A stretch of DNA of 64,000 nucleotides from Spirodela intermedia (GCA_902729315.2 LR746270.1:131501-195500); one strand, 5' to 3'; numbered from the stretch's first letter, positions 24,401 to 37,170 are shown. Notes: generated from the sequence alone by a model not told the origin. Numbers and translations are program-made.

Positions 24401-26300
24401 TGCGTGTTCTGGCTCCCGGTGATTATAATATCATCCCTTCTCTCCATCCTCCCAGAACGAGGATCAAACGCAGGAGTGGGTGCAGTAGACTGACGCCGCT
24501 GGAGGCAATGGACGGAAGAAGGGGCCTGAGAGGATGAACAGAGCTGTTCAAGGGGCAGCTGCGTACTGTGGCTACAGGCAAAATGACAGTGGAGTGTCGG
24601 AAACCTGAAAAGAGGAGTACGCCATACAACATGATCGTCGAGGTATGATCAGGAGAGATCAGATCCGTTTATCCATGCCAAAATGCGAGAGGGGTAAAGT
24701 AGCTGATCGGCTAAGGGTCGCAATCCGACACATAAAATCCTCCCTCTTTCATAATGCGACTGTTGATGTAACGTCGCCTATATTAGGGGGAAGCACAACC
24801 ACTACGACGGAGACATGCAGCGCCGAGGCGGTGCAATGGCCCAGCGGGCGGGCCGAACCCACAGAGTCGTGATGCGACGCAACAACGCCCCTGTCAATAT
24901 CATGTGGCGCGAGACCGGTCAGACAGCTGAAACCAACGGTGATTTGTTGAGAGAACGGAACGGGAGGCGGAGCGGGATGGTGACGACCAGGCGTCCCAGT
25001 CGAGATGGAAATTGCTCTCTGTCACCACAATAGGCCTCTCCCTGATCCGCTCGAAATAATACATGCACCAACATGCACATCTCCATATCGGCCATTTGAG
25101 CTCATTCACGTCCTTCCAGCGTATCGTTGGTTTACTAGGATTGTAGGTCCGCCGCCGCCGTATCTTTGCTTGAATAAGAGTGGACTTGCAGAGGCAAGTA
25201 GAACGAATGCCACAAGATGAACCACAGATCCGTGGGAGACGAGATCCACTCCTCACAATTTAGAGGCACGAGGTACGCACATTGTTTATGCACCGATTGG
25301 CAGGTCGTCGGGAAGTTATTAACGGCACGTGCAGACGCTCGCATAAGGAGAGCACGTACATGGACGCTCGAAACGCTGGGCCTCGGACAGCGACAAAGCC
25401 ACGCGACGGGTCCTTTCGCTGGAATCCGGGAGCCATCAGTTGTTTCCGACTCACGCGGAGGAGAGGATGCTAGTCTGCCCCGTTTGGATCGCGCATGCCG
25501 GGAGATCAGGTCAACTGCACAATTGGGGTGCACACTATGGTCTTTTGACTCCGCGCCAATAGCGGGAGGGAGAGAGAGGATGCATGAGCCTCTAGTTAGG
25601 AGGATTAAACAAACCCAAGGACCGAACTACAGCAAACCAGCCATCTCTCTCTCTTTCTAGTCTAGTACATCTACATACACATTCGCGTAGAAAGTTGACT
25701 CACACTCATCTAAAACGTGGGGTGTTATATTAGTTATACGATGAGTTCACTGAAAACAAGGCACGAGGATTTCGCAGGGGGGCTCTGGGAACTCGTCCCG
25801 GCCAGTACTCGTCTTCGACGACCAAGCTCAACGAGAAGGCCCCTTTGCCCGCGACCGTTGATGACATATCCGAGTAGACGGGCCTCCACTATTGACGTCA
25901 TGCCCCGAGGTCTCATTTAAAGGCGGAGGGTGCACAGGCGCGCAAGCTCTTTCAGGTGGAGGCTACGAGGCAGCGCGAGCTTCTTCGCACGTGAACGCCC
26001 CTGGAATCTGGTTAAACTTATTCGTTCTTCCATCTAGTAGTAGTAATACTCCTCCCAGCAAAACCGGGACCGATCCACCGTCCGCTCCGATCTCCGTCAG
26101 CGAGCTTCCTTCACTGACTCGGAAACCATCGTCGTACCAAGAAACCACTATTCATCTATCGGCGCCGGTGAAGTCTTGAGGGAAGGAGGGAGAGAGCGAG
26201 AGAAACATCTTGACGTGCTCGGCTATCTTCTAGCGAGCAACATCTTTGGAAGTCTAGCAGGAGAATTGGAGAGAGTCCAGATGAAGTGTCCTGAGTTTCG
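21481..26300. other. Gene-free intergenic stretch
   Basis: Mixed-composition DNA with many short open frames. None shows recognisable domain content, splice-supported continuation or a plausible family start. I see no LTR, terminal inverted repeat or tRNA pattern here. It may include distal ARF regulatory DNA and old, unrecognisable transposon sequence. Confidence 0.35.
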
Positions 26301-29300
26301 TCGAAGGAGGGTGTTAAGATGTGTCAAAATTTTGCAGTAATATTGGGCTGAGAACAGCCCTAATAACAGAGGAGAGTGCTTTTTTCTATTGTGAAGGACT
26401 TTCGGCCTATATAAAGGGGTAAATGTGTAACTGTCTTATGAAAGAGAGAGGGTTAAAAGCTAGTTACGAATTCAGCTTTTAAAGAACTGAAAACGTTTAC
26501 AATTTTAGGGTTCTTTTTTTTCTTGAGTGTTCCTTTTGTCCATTAACCTCTCTCTCCATGCTTTCTTCTATTTGCTTTTTTGCTTGATGGTTTTCAAGTG
26601 ATTACATCCCAGTAGAATAGGGTAGCGATCTAAAGTGTATAATATAAACTATTGTTATAGGAGAAAAACAGAGAAACATGAGGACTTGGTAATGGTTTTT
26701 GGGTGCTAAAGAGCATCAGATTGTAAACTATAATTGAGGCAAGAATATAGCGAATAGGAGACTGATTGCAAAAGATACTAGTGGACAAGTCATCTTCCTG
26801 TTGTCTTGGAGTTACTTACAATCCACCTTTGACTGGGTAGTTTTAAGACATACACTAGCAGGACATTTGAAGGACTTTTCAGGTCTTATTGAATAGATCC
26901 TTTAGGCAAGCGGCCGTTGAGTTGATTTCAGTTATATACTAGTTGATATTATTTTATATTCCTTGTTATATCTTAGCTGATCTTATAATAGAGGACAATC
27001 CTGCGATGTGGTCTTGGGATCAATCGTATCCTAAAACATCCCCTTGAAATCATTGCGTAACGTGAAGATTATAGATGGGTAAAATTCACACCAAAGCAGA
27101 TAAACGAAGACAATGGGGAGCGCCTGACTTGAAGGGTCATAGTTGATGTGTTTATCGGCAATTGGAGTCCCTGTGGAGCGCGTGGCTCACTGCATCCAGC
27201 TCCCAATATCGACAATGGATCCCAACCTCCTGTAGGGCGCTCCTCAGGAGCCCAGAAGGGAGAGATCAAGCGTGCGCTAGGTGTCATCTAGCTCTATTAA
27301 CACCTTACACTATCCTCCAACCCCTTCCACAACGAGATTCGGCTAACGGTCCTGGCCCCAGAGGAGCCCCTTGTAGTTAGTGAGTATTGTTCCTAAAGCT
27401 GGAAGAGCAGTTGCAAAGTCAGAGCAATTAGATGAGGCTACTGCATGCTAGGAGATGAGTGTCCCCTCCTTTCATAAAAAGAACCAATTCAAACCACAAG
27501 ATATATAAGGGAGAATACAAAAAAACACTAGAATCTACACATATTACCAGAGAAGCCTTTTGCATTTGCACATGCACAAACCTATTCTAATTCATATAGA
27601 GAATTGTGTCACACATACTACCAGAGAGAGAATTGACTCATCCCTCTTATATGATATGGTTACGGAATCTGTATGGAGACTAATGAATATAATGGCTTTG
27701 GTTCAACAAAGACTTTTAACTTAATCATTTTCCCACAGCCTCAACGATCTCCCACTTGAAAATTGATCTCCAAGGAAAATGAAAATCATTGTTGAACTCA
27801 TGGAATGTATTTAATCAATTAACCTGTGAGACCTATAGAGGTCATACCTAACATATGGGTTTTTTTATATCAATTGACTTTGTCAATATATATATATATA
27901 TGTCAGATTCTTCTATTTGTTATTTTTAAGGCGTCAATTCTTCATCCTCCAATAAGGTCCAAATAAAATGGTACCTCAATTGGATATGTTATGTCCTAGA
28001 ATGACATATCAGGCTTTTCATTAATGAATAATGCTTTGACTATCAAAAATAATATTGTGCTTTGCTTCCTATCAAACTCAACAAGGTAAATTTTTATTGG
28101 TACCATTTGCTTGGCCTAATGGGCCCTTGATAACGGACCCCTAGATATTAAGTGGTATGAGACAGGTCACCTTACTTTGCGAGTTATTTCAAAGGTCAAT
28201 GATATAGGAAGCCCACCAGAGGGTTTGTAACTTTTGGATATGTCAACGAGATGAAGTTTTAATATTTACTGCATGCACTAAGTGTCGTTAGTCGAATCTA
28301 ACACTTTTCAGTTGAACTTGTCATATATTGAAATATTAGTTTTTATGGATTATGCTATTTTGAAATGTAAATTTAAATATTAAAAAGTTATAGAAAATAT
28401 ATCATGATTGTTTCAAGATAAACTTGTAGTATGTTAAAATGTTGAGGCTGAAATATTACATTATTATACAATAAAATGTGATATACTAAAATATATTTTC
28501 TTTCCTCGTGTTTAATAGTGGTCTGATCACAAAAAAGAGAGTCAACAACTTAGCCTATAGAAACTTTGAAAGAACATGTTCTTATTTTGGTTTGAGATAA
28601 AAAAAAATCGTAGGTTTTCACATATATTTCAATTTTATTCTCTTGGGGATTCTTCTTGTTCATACTCAAGTATTTATTAATTCAATGGAAAGGCTAGGAA
28701 CGAAATTATTTTTTAAAATCATAGTGGTATTGAAGTGAATGATATTCGTGCAAAAATAAAGGTAGATATTTTTATGAAATTTTTTGTTTCATAGAGTTTA
28801 GGAAACCAAATATGACTTGATGGTTATAAGGTTTGTCATTCCTTGAACTTAGATCATGTGGTTTTTTGAGTTCACTTAATCTCATTAATGTGTCATAATT
28901 TTGTTCTTACCTTAAGTGGCAATTAGCTTGAATCTATGCGGTATGAGTCTGATCCTTACAATACTTTTATCGACCCCCATGAGGACTAGAAAGAGATCAC
29001 TTACAAAAATAATTATTATCATATGATCTTCCACCAAAGTAAACCTGTGTTCTACGGCAATCGAGTTAAAGTTTGGGTTTGACACTCCATCAAACTTTTA
29101 GTATGAACCAAGTGGATCATAGCAGGTATGCTAATGGTAGAGATGGTAGCTTAGGGCAGAGGAGATCAAGATAAGGAAGAACGGGGGCATCAGCACTATC
29201 AAGAGTAAACACCTACATATGTTGACGGCGAGATGGGTTTTTTTTTCACCACTAGGCAACTCTAATTGATGCTTGCTGTTGTTGTGACAGCAGCTTCAAC

Positions 29301-29600
29301 AAACTTAGAGCTCAAATCAAAATCAAGAAACCAGAAATTGAATCTCGTATAGCAGATATATGTGGGTTCTGTCTATTAATAAAGCACATAAAAAATATAA
29401 ATAATGCCAAATTGCATCAACTTTGTTAGAACAGAGATTTCCTAAGAGTTGATAATAGCCAACAATTTTGCAAAACACCACTAATGATAAACATGGTTCA
29501 AATAACCCTAAACTTGAATCAAACAAGAGAGATAATTTGTTTGGGTGATTCGGAGAAAGAACTCCTACATTCAAACAAGAGAGAAATAACTGTTGTTGGC
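26300..29600. other. AT-rich island, probably degraded transposon DNA
   Basis: Base composition drops sharply to AT-rich compared with both sides. No intact ORF is present. An (AT)n run lies at 27883-27901. The best clue to origin is the retroelement-type polypurine-tract/LTR junction at 27748-27758, read on the minus strand. I could not recognise gag or pol motifs in the rest. Confidence 0.4.
27400..27758 (-). mobile_element. Copia-like polypurine tract and LTR edge (relic)
   Basis: On the minus strand, positions 27758-27748 read CAAGTGGGAGA, a common polypurine tract of plant Ty1/copia elements. It is followed at once by TCGTTGAGG, close to the usual TGTTGGG-type LTR start. The LTR would extend to lower coordinates; its left edge is unknown and 27400 is only a guess. 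No internal coding region was recognised on the right, so this is a remnant. Confidence 0.35.
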
Positions 29601-32007
29601 CCGCCGACCTAAAAGAACAGACTCTGAGAGGAGCAATAGCGAGGGGATCTGAGCGGGAACCTCCCATCTGGCAGGCTTCAGCAGCGCGGAGAACGGGGAG
29701 GTGGCGAAACATGCGAAACCCGGTGACATGAGAGCTTGCCTGGGGTCAGAAGACGGTGAAGGTGACGTTGGAACTCCGGAACGACACGCTGCAAAGGGAG
29801 AAAAGAGCCTTTCTCACCATGAAGTTCCCCAGAACAAGAACAGTGGAACATGACGTCTAAGAGAGGGTGTCTTCAGAGACGAACAGACAGGGATCAAGTC
29901 GCCCTCTTGAATGGGAAATCAATGGGTTATCAATGAATCACAAACGATTCACCCAGTCATTTGTACGAATAATATCCCCATAGAGTGGCGGTGGCGGGGA
30001 ATCTCCTCCGCCGGAACGAAGGGATTACGATGGGAACTCGGCCGCACGTGGTCCCCGGATGGGTATTGCCGAAAGGATGGTTACGGGATGAGCCGTCGCC
30101 AAGGCGGGCATTCAATGCCCAGCGTACACCGCAGGGGCCGAACCTGAAGGGTACGGGAGGAGCTGAAATGGAGGGCCTCGACTGCATGACGTCCACCGAA
30201 GGAGACACTGCGTGCCTGGCTGAGCGCATCTCCGGCGAAGATGCCGATTGTCCGTGTAAACGTTTATGTCGAGGTTTGGAGATGGCAGTGCACGGACAAA
30301 CGAGGCGCGAGATTCTGAGGACGTTGGACTCTCTGGTGGTACTGCGGTACCACGGACATGGCGGAGGAAGCAGGGAGCTAACCAGGGATGATGGCAACGA
30401 GGGATTCAGATGCTGCTGAACGCCTCCCCGTTGAAATTGGCGGCGGCCTTAATGCGCCGCGCATGGATGCTGCCCCCTCCCGCGCGCATGCGCGAGGATG
30501 GCTCTGGGGTGGAGATCAGGAAGAGGAAGACACACGCCCGCACTGGGAAGGGGTGGGGCAACGGAGGTGCGAGGGCTTTCAGCATTTGTGGAACCAGAAG
30601 AAGGGCCCGTTGGGCCACCGGCGACCGACGAGGTCTTTCCCCCTCTCGGCATCACGGCAGACCAGCGCGTTGTCCTCACGGAATCCACCGAGGACGGCCA
30701 TAAACTTTCTGTATCTCTCTCCCTGTCAATCTGCACTGCTTTCCGCATTGAAAGTCGCTCATCACGCATGATATGTAGCATTTATGAACGTCGCCGTTGT
30801 CGTCGCAGAACGCGGCCGGATCGGTGCTACTCGGAGCACCCCCAACCTCAACATGTCGGCCGCATTTTGGACGCAATCAAGCGAATCAGAGGGCGATCCC
30901 ACACTGCTGAAGGCTGGCAGTCGCGACGGATTAACGCCCCCCCCCCCCTCCCCCCCTTCTCGTCCCTTCTTCGGCGGGTAATCTCCACGGCTCGAACCGA
31001 AGCGCGGGCCACTTCTCTTGCATGCTTTCACGCGCGTCTATGCAGGAAAAGTAGTTCTAGGCGGGCCCGATGAGAACAGGGGGCGGATGGTGAAACCCAG
31101 CCGGTCGCCATCGGTGCATTTGGTCGCACGGGGCCCACACCCCACAGCCCGAGCCTCTCTCGACCAGATGCCTAATATCATCGTACGAGTCAGCGGGGCT
31201 GCCACGGCGGGCCATCGCAACGGGCGAGATCGATGACATGGCTCTCCTGGGGCGGCCACGACTCCGTCGGTGGGAATCAATTCCGCGACAAAAAACCCCG
31301 GGCCCCACCGCCATTTGCTGCGAGCAGAGGGACCGACCTGAGGGGCCCCCTGGGCCCATTTTCTGGCCAGTTAATGAAATGCAGCACAATTTTTTTAAAA
31401 ATATGCTTGATATAATAAAATCCGTGACGTCCAGATAAGTACTTGCGTGCGTATTTAAAACCTTATCCTTGGGCCCGTTATATTTAAAATACCTTTTAAA
31501 TCCGCGCGCGGGATCCGTGTTCACCCGTGGTCAAACCCGCGGGATGACGAGGCCGAGGCGTGCGGGGGTGGTGGTAGGTGGTTGCCTCGCTGGCTGTCTG
31601 CACACGTGGAGTTATCTGGAGGAATTTTATCGACCGTGATTCCAGGAGAATTATTTATTCGCCCTTAAATCCGAGTAATTTCCTGCGAAAATAAACATTT
31701 AAATTCAAGAAAGGGAGGGAGGAATTTCCTGGTAAATTAGAGAGCAAGGGGGGGAACAGTCAGAGGCTCCGAAACCAACCCCACCGGCCGGCCCAATCTC
31801 GGCGGCGAGGGGAAAAAAGGCCAGAGTAAATATTAAAATAAATAAATATATATATATATATATCTCTCTCTCTCTCTCTCTGCATTCCGAGGTTGCTTGC
31901 TTCCCTCTCCCTCCGGCTCCGATGGATGAGATCATCGGCCCCTATGGTTGGGGAGGGGATCGTCGTCGGCGAGGATGGGAGGGAGAGGTGATCGGATGGA
32001 TGACGGA
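29600..32007. other. GC-rich intergenic stretch left of the S40 gene
   Basis: Composition switches back to GC-rich near 29.6 kb. Several frames stay open for 100-190 codons on both strands, but they are overlapping, rich in Arg/Pro/Gly and without recognisable domains. This is what GC-rich non-coding DNA gives. There is a C-rich tract at about 30941-30957. The last few hundred bases include the 3' flank of the S40 gene. Confidence 0.35.
31847..31881 (+). repeat. Compound (TA)n(TC)n microsatellite
   Basis: About eight TA units pass directly into about nine TC units, 130 bases beyond the S40 stop codon and so possibly in or near its 3' UTR. Confidence 0.85.
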
Positions 32008-32553
32008 TCAGTCCTGGAAGCCAGTCTGCTGCCAGACGGCGTTGCGGACGCGGCTGAGGTCGCGGCCCTTGAGCGTCCTGCCCACGCCCTCGTGCACGGA
32101 GAAGGACGCGGCCCCCCCGCGCTTCTTCCAGAGGTACTCGTGCGGCGGCACCACCGGCTCCCGCGCGCAGTCCTCGCCGTCCCCCAAGTCCCAGGATTCC
32201 ACGCCGCCGCCCTTCTGCGCCGTGGCCACCTCCTCGCGCAGGATCTTCGACCAATCAGGTATGTTTACCGGCAGCGACGCCGCCGCCATCGCCGCTGCGT
32301 GGCGATCCCCTCCGCCCCTGCCCGATTGCTTCCTCGGCGCCACCGCGGCCTTCTGATGGGCGGCGCCCTCTCCCCCATCGTCGCCGGCCGCTGCGGATCC
32401 CCAGACGTCGTACTCGTCGAACTCGTCCCCGCCGACGGCGGCGGAGATGGGGGATGCGGCGAGGGCGGCGGCGGCGGGACAGTCGGCCTCGCCCCCCGCG
32501 GAGGCGAAGAACCGATAGGTCTGCTTCAGCAGCCGGTGGTTCCTCCCCGCCAT
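32008..32553 (-). CDS. Senescence regulator S40 (DUF584) protein
   Basis: A single exon of 181 residues. The C-terminal half carries the S40 signature: VPPHEYLWKK, SFSVHEGVGRTLKGRDLSR and VRNAVWQQTGF. The N-terminal half has a short conserved-looking YRFFASAG and an acidic DEFDEYDVW patch, joined by Ala/Gly-rich linkers with strong GC bias. S40 proteins are small plant-specific nuclear proteins linked to leaf senescence and stress responses; their biochemistry is poorly known. The start chosen is the first ATG of the frame, giving MAGRNHRLLKQ; intronless structure and this length are usual. The nearest neighbour is RPL12, divergent and 2.4 kb away, so the two probably do not share a core promoter. 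Confidence 0.92.
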   Translation of the reverse strand: MAGRNHRLLKQTYRFFASAGGEADCPAAAALAASPISAAVGGDEFDEYDVWGSAAAGDDGGEGAAHQKAAVAPRKQSGRGGGDRHAAAMAAASLPVNIPDWSKILREEVATAQKGGGVESWDLGDGEDCAREPVVPPHEYLWKKRGGAASFSVHEGVGRTLKGRDLSRVRNAVWQQTGFQD

Positions 32554-32738
32554 TTGCAGCGACGCGGATAGAATCCTGAGAGAGGAGGGAAGCCAAGAGA
32601 TCGGCGGAGTGAGACACGACTGCGATGGACTCTCCGTCCTCGATCGGAGCCCGGAGAAGCCTGAGAGTGAGAGGGGGAAGGTCGGAGGAGGAAGAAGGGG
32701 GCTGGAAACAGCTCTAAGGGGCCAGCTTTTGGCTCACA

Positions 32739-32748
32739 TTTTATAAAT
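32739..32748 (-). promoter_or_regulatory. TATA box of the S40 gene
   Basis: The minus strand reads ATTTATAAAA about 190 bases upstream of the S40 start codon, a normal position for a plant TATA box with a 5' UTR of about 150 bases. Between it and the ATG lie GA/CT-rich stretches. Confidence 0.55.
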
Positions 32749-32759
32749 GGCCAGGGGGG

Positions 32760-34640
32760 TGAACAGTGTTAGACAGAGAAAGCCCGAGTCTGGAGAGAGA
32801 AAGGGAGCCTTATCCTCATCCTATCCTTGCAGATGCCCTCTCAGAAGTTACCATAATGCCCCACACTGGCCGCCGGTACGAGGGGAGCATCTATGCCAGG
32901 CTGAACGAAACAGAACCCAATTTCATGGCAATTACGTAACTTCCACAAGCCAACGTTAGGCCCCCCTCCCTCTCTCTCTCTCTCCCCCTCTCTGAAGGGG
33001 GTTTTTCGCCGCGACGAGCTCCGGCGTCCAGCTCCCCCCACCTGATTCTCCGCCAGGCTGAACGAACCACGCTAGCCGCAGTGAACACGACACGTATCAG
33101 TGGCACAACGTGGCGACGGCGAGGGCCCGCACCGGTAGGCGAGGATCCTCATCCGGGCGCGTCGTGGTCCATTGTGCGGCCGCCTTGCCTCGAGCTGCGC
33201 TCGCGGTCCCCATCCCCCCCCCCCTCCCCCTCTTTGTTTTGAATGGCGAGGATAATTATGGTGGTTAAAATAAATCTGGATAAAACCGCAATCGCCTCAA
33301 TTATTGAGGGCCCCGGCACTACCCCGTCCCGCACTGTGCCCTCCGCGTGACGACAAAACGGAGAAGCCGAGGACGATCGAGTCTCAATTATGTACGCCAG
33401 CGGGCGGAAACTTGGCGTGTAAAACTCCCCCTAACCCCCCACTGATCTCTTGACGCCCCCCGTCAAGTAGGCCCCATCTACAGATATATATAGAGAGAGA
33501 GAGAGAGCGAGAGAGAGAGCCCCATGCATACCCAGGAAAACAACGGCCCGCCTTCATGTGCGTCTATGATAGCGGGTGAGCGAGAGAGAGAGAGGAAGTG
33601 TAACCTATAATTGTGGTCTTCCTCGGCCTCGGCCAGCGCGCGAGAAGACCCGCCGGTATCGACTCGGGCCTTTGTATTATGCCGGGCGGTGATCTGATCT
33701 GTCGATGGCTGGTTCGTCGAGGATACGCCAGACGGCGCTTCTCTCTCGCTCCTCCTTTTCCTCCCTTCCTCCTCTGCCTACACCGCGCAGAGGGTAGCGA
33801 TTAGAGAGAGATGCCGGATGCCCGGTACCCTAGAAAGGTAGAGAGAGACGGGGTTAAAGCTAAAGACAAGCGAGAGTGACTGCAACGACGCCCCGGGTAG
33901 TGGGTAGTATTGAGTAGAGAGAGAGAGAGAGGGAGAGTGACGCCCCGGGTGGTGGTTAGTCGGGTTCTCTCTTCAAGTGTGAGCTTATCCGTTTCCAGTT
34001 ACAGTCTCCTCGTCCGTCACGGAGCTGTGAACAAGCTGGCAGTCGGTCAGCCGCGAAGGGCAGACGATGACCTGCAGATTCGTTCCACCTCGCTCAGTTT
34101 CCCAACGCCCCTCAGACAGAGGAGACAGGGTGGGCGGCGGCGGTGGCGGCGGGTCAACCCCATGCACGCATTCTGGCGGAGGGTTGCCCCGCACGCCCCC
34201 CCTCCTCTGGTCACGTGTGCTCCTCAGGCACCGCTTCCTCTCTGACGCGGAGATTTCTTTAACCCCCGCGTACTGCCTTATTAATTTCTTGCCGTACAAT
34301 ACAGCTAGTACGAGCAATAATCCCTCTCTCTCCCTCTCTCTTCTCGCTACGTGTCGGAACTAGAGCGCCGCGCCCAGCGGGAGTAAGGAGAGGTGACCGG
34401 CTCGCACGTGCGGAACTCCCCCGTGCGACTAACTGCATCGTGGGGGACGGCGACGGAGGTGGGACGGCGGGGGGGCTGGCCAACTGCGGACCGACTAGCG
34501 CCGCCTCACGGCGACGGGGGGAACCGGCGCAGTTTGGCGGCGACAAATGATCGTCAAATTGTGGTGGATTAAGCGAGGCCAATCATGCTATCATACGTGT
34601 CGCATAGTGGGACAACTTGCCAGACAAGTGCCGACTTTCG
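32760..34640. other. Intergenic region between S40 and RPL12
   Basis: GC-rich and microsatellite-rich: CT run near 32967-32987, GA runs near 33490-33518, 33580-33597 and 33917-33931. No recognisable protein-coding content was found in the short ORFs. It contains the promoters of the two divergent neighbours at its ends. Confidence 0.35.
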
Positions 34641-34659
34641 CGGCGCTTCGACTGCGCCA

Positions 34660-34870
34660 GAGAAGCAGCCTCAGTGGGCCCCACCTTCTCCTTTTTTGCT
34701 CTATCCCATTGGCCCCGCTACGACCCTACGAGCCGCTTTTGCACGCGGCCCATTTACGTGTCGACCCATTAACAAGAAAGTTTAACAGGCCCAATAGGCC
34801 CCATTTATCTTCTACTTTGGCCCAGGCCCCCAGGGTAATGGCCGCTGGGAACCCTAAAATCTCCTCGGGC
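34660..34870 (+). promoter_or_regulatory. RPL12 promoter with site II and telo-box elements
   Basis: Repeated GGCCCA / TGGGCC (site II type) words occur, for example in AGGCCCAATAGGCC at 34787-34800 and in TGGCCCAGGCC near 34818-34828. A telo-box-like AACCCTAAAA is at 34850-34859, about 110 bases before the start codon. This pairing is well known in promoters of plant ribosomal-protein genes, where TCP and telo-box-binding factors coordinate expression. Function here is inferred. Confidence 0.65.
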
Positions 34871-34968
34871 CTATACCTCCATCCCCCTCTCCCCCCCCCC
34901 CTCCCGCGCGTTAGCCGCCACCGCCCCCCTTCCCCCCGTGCCGCCGCCTCCTAGTTGCCGTGCCCGCG

Positions 34969-35469
34969 ATGCCTCCCAAGTTCGACCCCTCCCAGGTCGT
35001 CGATGTGTACGTCCGCGTCACCGGAGGCGAAGTCGGCGCCGCCAGCTCCCTCGCCCCGAAGATCGGGCCCCTGGGGCTCTCCCCGAAGAAGATCGGTGAG
35101 GACATCGCCAAGGAGACGGCCAAGGACTGGAAGGGCCTCCGCGTCACCGTGAAGCTCACCGTGCAGAATCGGCAGGCAAAGGTCACCGTCGTCCCTTCCG
35201 CCGCGGCCCTGGTTATAAAGGCCCTCAAGGAACCGGAGCGCGACCGGAAGAAGACGAAGAACATCAAGCACAATGGCAACATCTCCCTCGACGACGTCGT
35301 GGAGATCGCCCGAATCATGCGGCCGCGGTCCATGGGGAAGGATCTGAGCGGCACTATCAAGGAGATTCTCGGCACCTGCGTGTCCGTCGGCTGCTCGGTT
35401 GACGGTAAGGATCCCAAGGATCTCCAGAATGAGATTGCGGACGGGGAGGTCGAGGTGCCCCGCGAATAG
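34969..35469 (+). CDS. RPL12: 60S ribosomal protein L12 (uL11)
   Basis: An intronless ORF of 166 residues, the normal length of plant L12. It begins [20 protein letters not shown], has the conserved [20 protein letters not shown] segment, the [18 protein letters not shown] stretch, and ends with the C-terminal rRNA-binding half including [27 protein letters not shown] and a Lys-Asp rich tail. uL11 binds the GTPase-associated centre of 25S rRNA and supports the P-stalk in cytosolic ribosomes. Codon use is strongly GC-biased. The ATG at 34969 is preceded by a C-rich leader typical of ribosomal-protein transcripts. Site II and telo-box elements lie just upstream. Confidence 0.97.
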   Translation: MPPKFDPSQVVDVYVRVTGGEVGAASSLAPKIGPLGLSPKKIGEDIAKETAKDWKGLRVTVKLTVQNRQAKVTVVPSAAALVIKALKEPERDRKKTKNIKHNGNISLDDVVEIARIMRPRSMGKDLSGTIKEILGTCVSVGCSVDGKDPKDLQNEIADGEVEVPRE

Positions 35470-37170
35470 AGCAACGCTCCGCTCACGAAGCTGCTTCTCC
35501 CCTCGATTCGCTCCGCTCCGCTCCGCTCCGGATCCATTTTGTTTGGTTTTCTGAATTGCTGTAGGCAAACATGTTTTGAGAACTAGCCAACCTCGAGTCT
35601 CATTGAATCCATCTCTTTTTCCTGCATCTAGTCGCTATGGATCTGCGTATGTTCTTCTTGATTGACATTCATGCCGGTTTTGCGGCGTCATGTTCCCTTC
35701 TTTTCGAAGTCTCGCCGCCCGTCACGGCGGCCGACGGTGATCTGCTCTCAATCTCCACTGCTTCTATATCGGTCGGTGTGGATCGGCATCTCGGCCTCTG
35801 TCCCTGTTCGATGCAAACGGCTCGCTGGACATTCAGAGGCACAGCGGCGATCCCGCTTGCTCCCAGTCTGGCCGGGGGAGAGGGGGGGGGAGGGGTATCA
35901 TCTGCAGTCCAGTCCACTCATCCACTTTGGAGGTTGCGGGATTGGACAGTCCAAGGTCTGCCCTCTGGCTCCCCACCTCTCCATCTTCTTCCTCCTCAGG
36001 AGCGGCTGCGGCTGCCAGGCCCGTACTTCATATCTGAGTTTTACAAAAGGTTTCCTTTTTTTCTCTTTTTTTTCGGTGGGAACGTAGAGCCGCATGAATT
36101 TTGCATCGTTCTGCAAAATCTTTGCATAGGTCCCGCCCCTCAATCTTCTCTCTTACTGGCTGGAGTCAAGCTGGCCGAGTGCATAATCTAGAGCCCAGGG
36201 CATGAGACGAACAGAGAAATCTCCGGGTTCCACGGCAGTCTCAGCGGAAGCGTGCTGCCAGCCAGAGTGATGCGGGCTCGTTTCTAGAAGACGAGAGGAG
36301 TGCATCTACCTCGTGTGTGAGCGGAGTCTTGAGGGGTTTGTCGCTGCCGATAAAGCTCAGAGAGATGGCAGGGTTGGGCTGCGGACTAGTGACTGTCCCA
36401 AGGATGTTCATGGATCAATCCGATTGCCCTACAGGAACGAAAGTGTCACGATTATTGCTCCAAATACGAGCAAGTGCTCAAGAGCCCACAATGATGCCTA
36501 TTCATTGCTCTTCTGCAATGGTATATCCTTTGTAGGATGTTTGCGTTACGTTGCCTCCCTTTGTAGGAGATGCTTCTACATCGTCTAGGATTTGTGACTA
36601 TCCTTATAAAAATCCCTTCTAGTAGTGTTATGGTTTGTTGCTAGTTAACAACTCTTGCCTCCCACTACTTGCCCCATTTTACTGCCACCATGTTCTAATG
36701 TGCCACCCATGCATGTAGTATCTTTAGAAGTCAAATTCACATTGCTTACCGCTGGCACACCCTCCATGTTGTATATACTCGCAGCACCATAGCTTCGTCC
36801 TGTCACTTGCCTTCGTATGCACATACATGTCGTGCATGCTGCGTTGTGCCATGTTATGCCAACATGTGTACATATGTGGCATTGATCTCTGCACATACCA
36901 AGCCATGCCATATTGTGCCGACGTGCATGTGCTTATACACAGCTACCCGGCCTCATCATGATGGCGGGGATGTCATGTATCCAGAACCTTGTTCCTCCAA
37001 GTGAGGGTGTTACAATATGCTTGCGTAAGATGTTTACAAATCTTAGAATCTTGTAGGGTTGAGTTCAACTCTTGGGCCCATGTGAAACGAGTGGGGAGGT
37101 TGTTATAGCAATGCTAATAATATTTTGTTGTTCCTCCCAAAAACCTGTCCATGGGAGGCTCGATTTCTGC
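35470..37170. other. RPL12 3' flank and intergenic DNA
   Basis: A CGCTC repeat at about 35510-35530 marks the likely 3' UTR. Beyond it no gene is recognised. Around 36650-36680 the minus strand has a purine-rich run that resembles a retroelement polypurine tract, but no LTR could be paired with it. Short CATGT/TGCCAT words recur at 36690-36960. Confidence 0.35.

Noticed and set aside
30498-31073. 191-codon open frame in the GC-rich intergenic DNA
   Set aside because: Overlapping open frames on both strands, Arg/Ser-rich and without domain or splice continuation; a composition effect.
32255-32617. Arg-rich frame and its plus-strand partner over the S40 gene
   Set aside because: Shadows of the very GC-rich S40 coding region, which has the real family signature.
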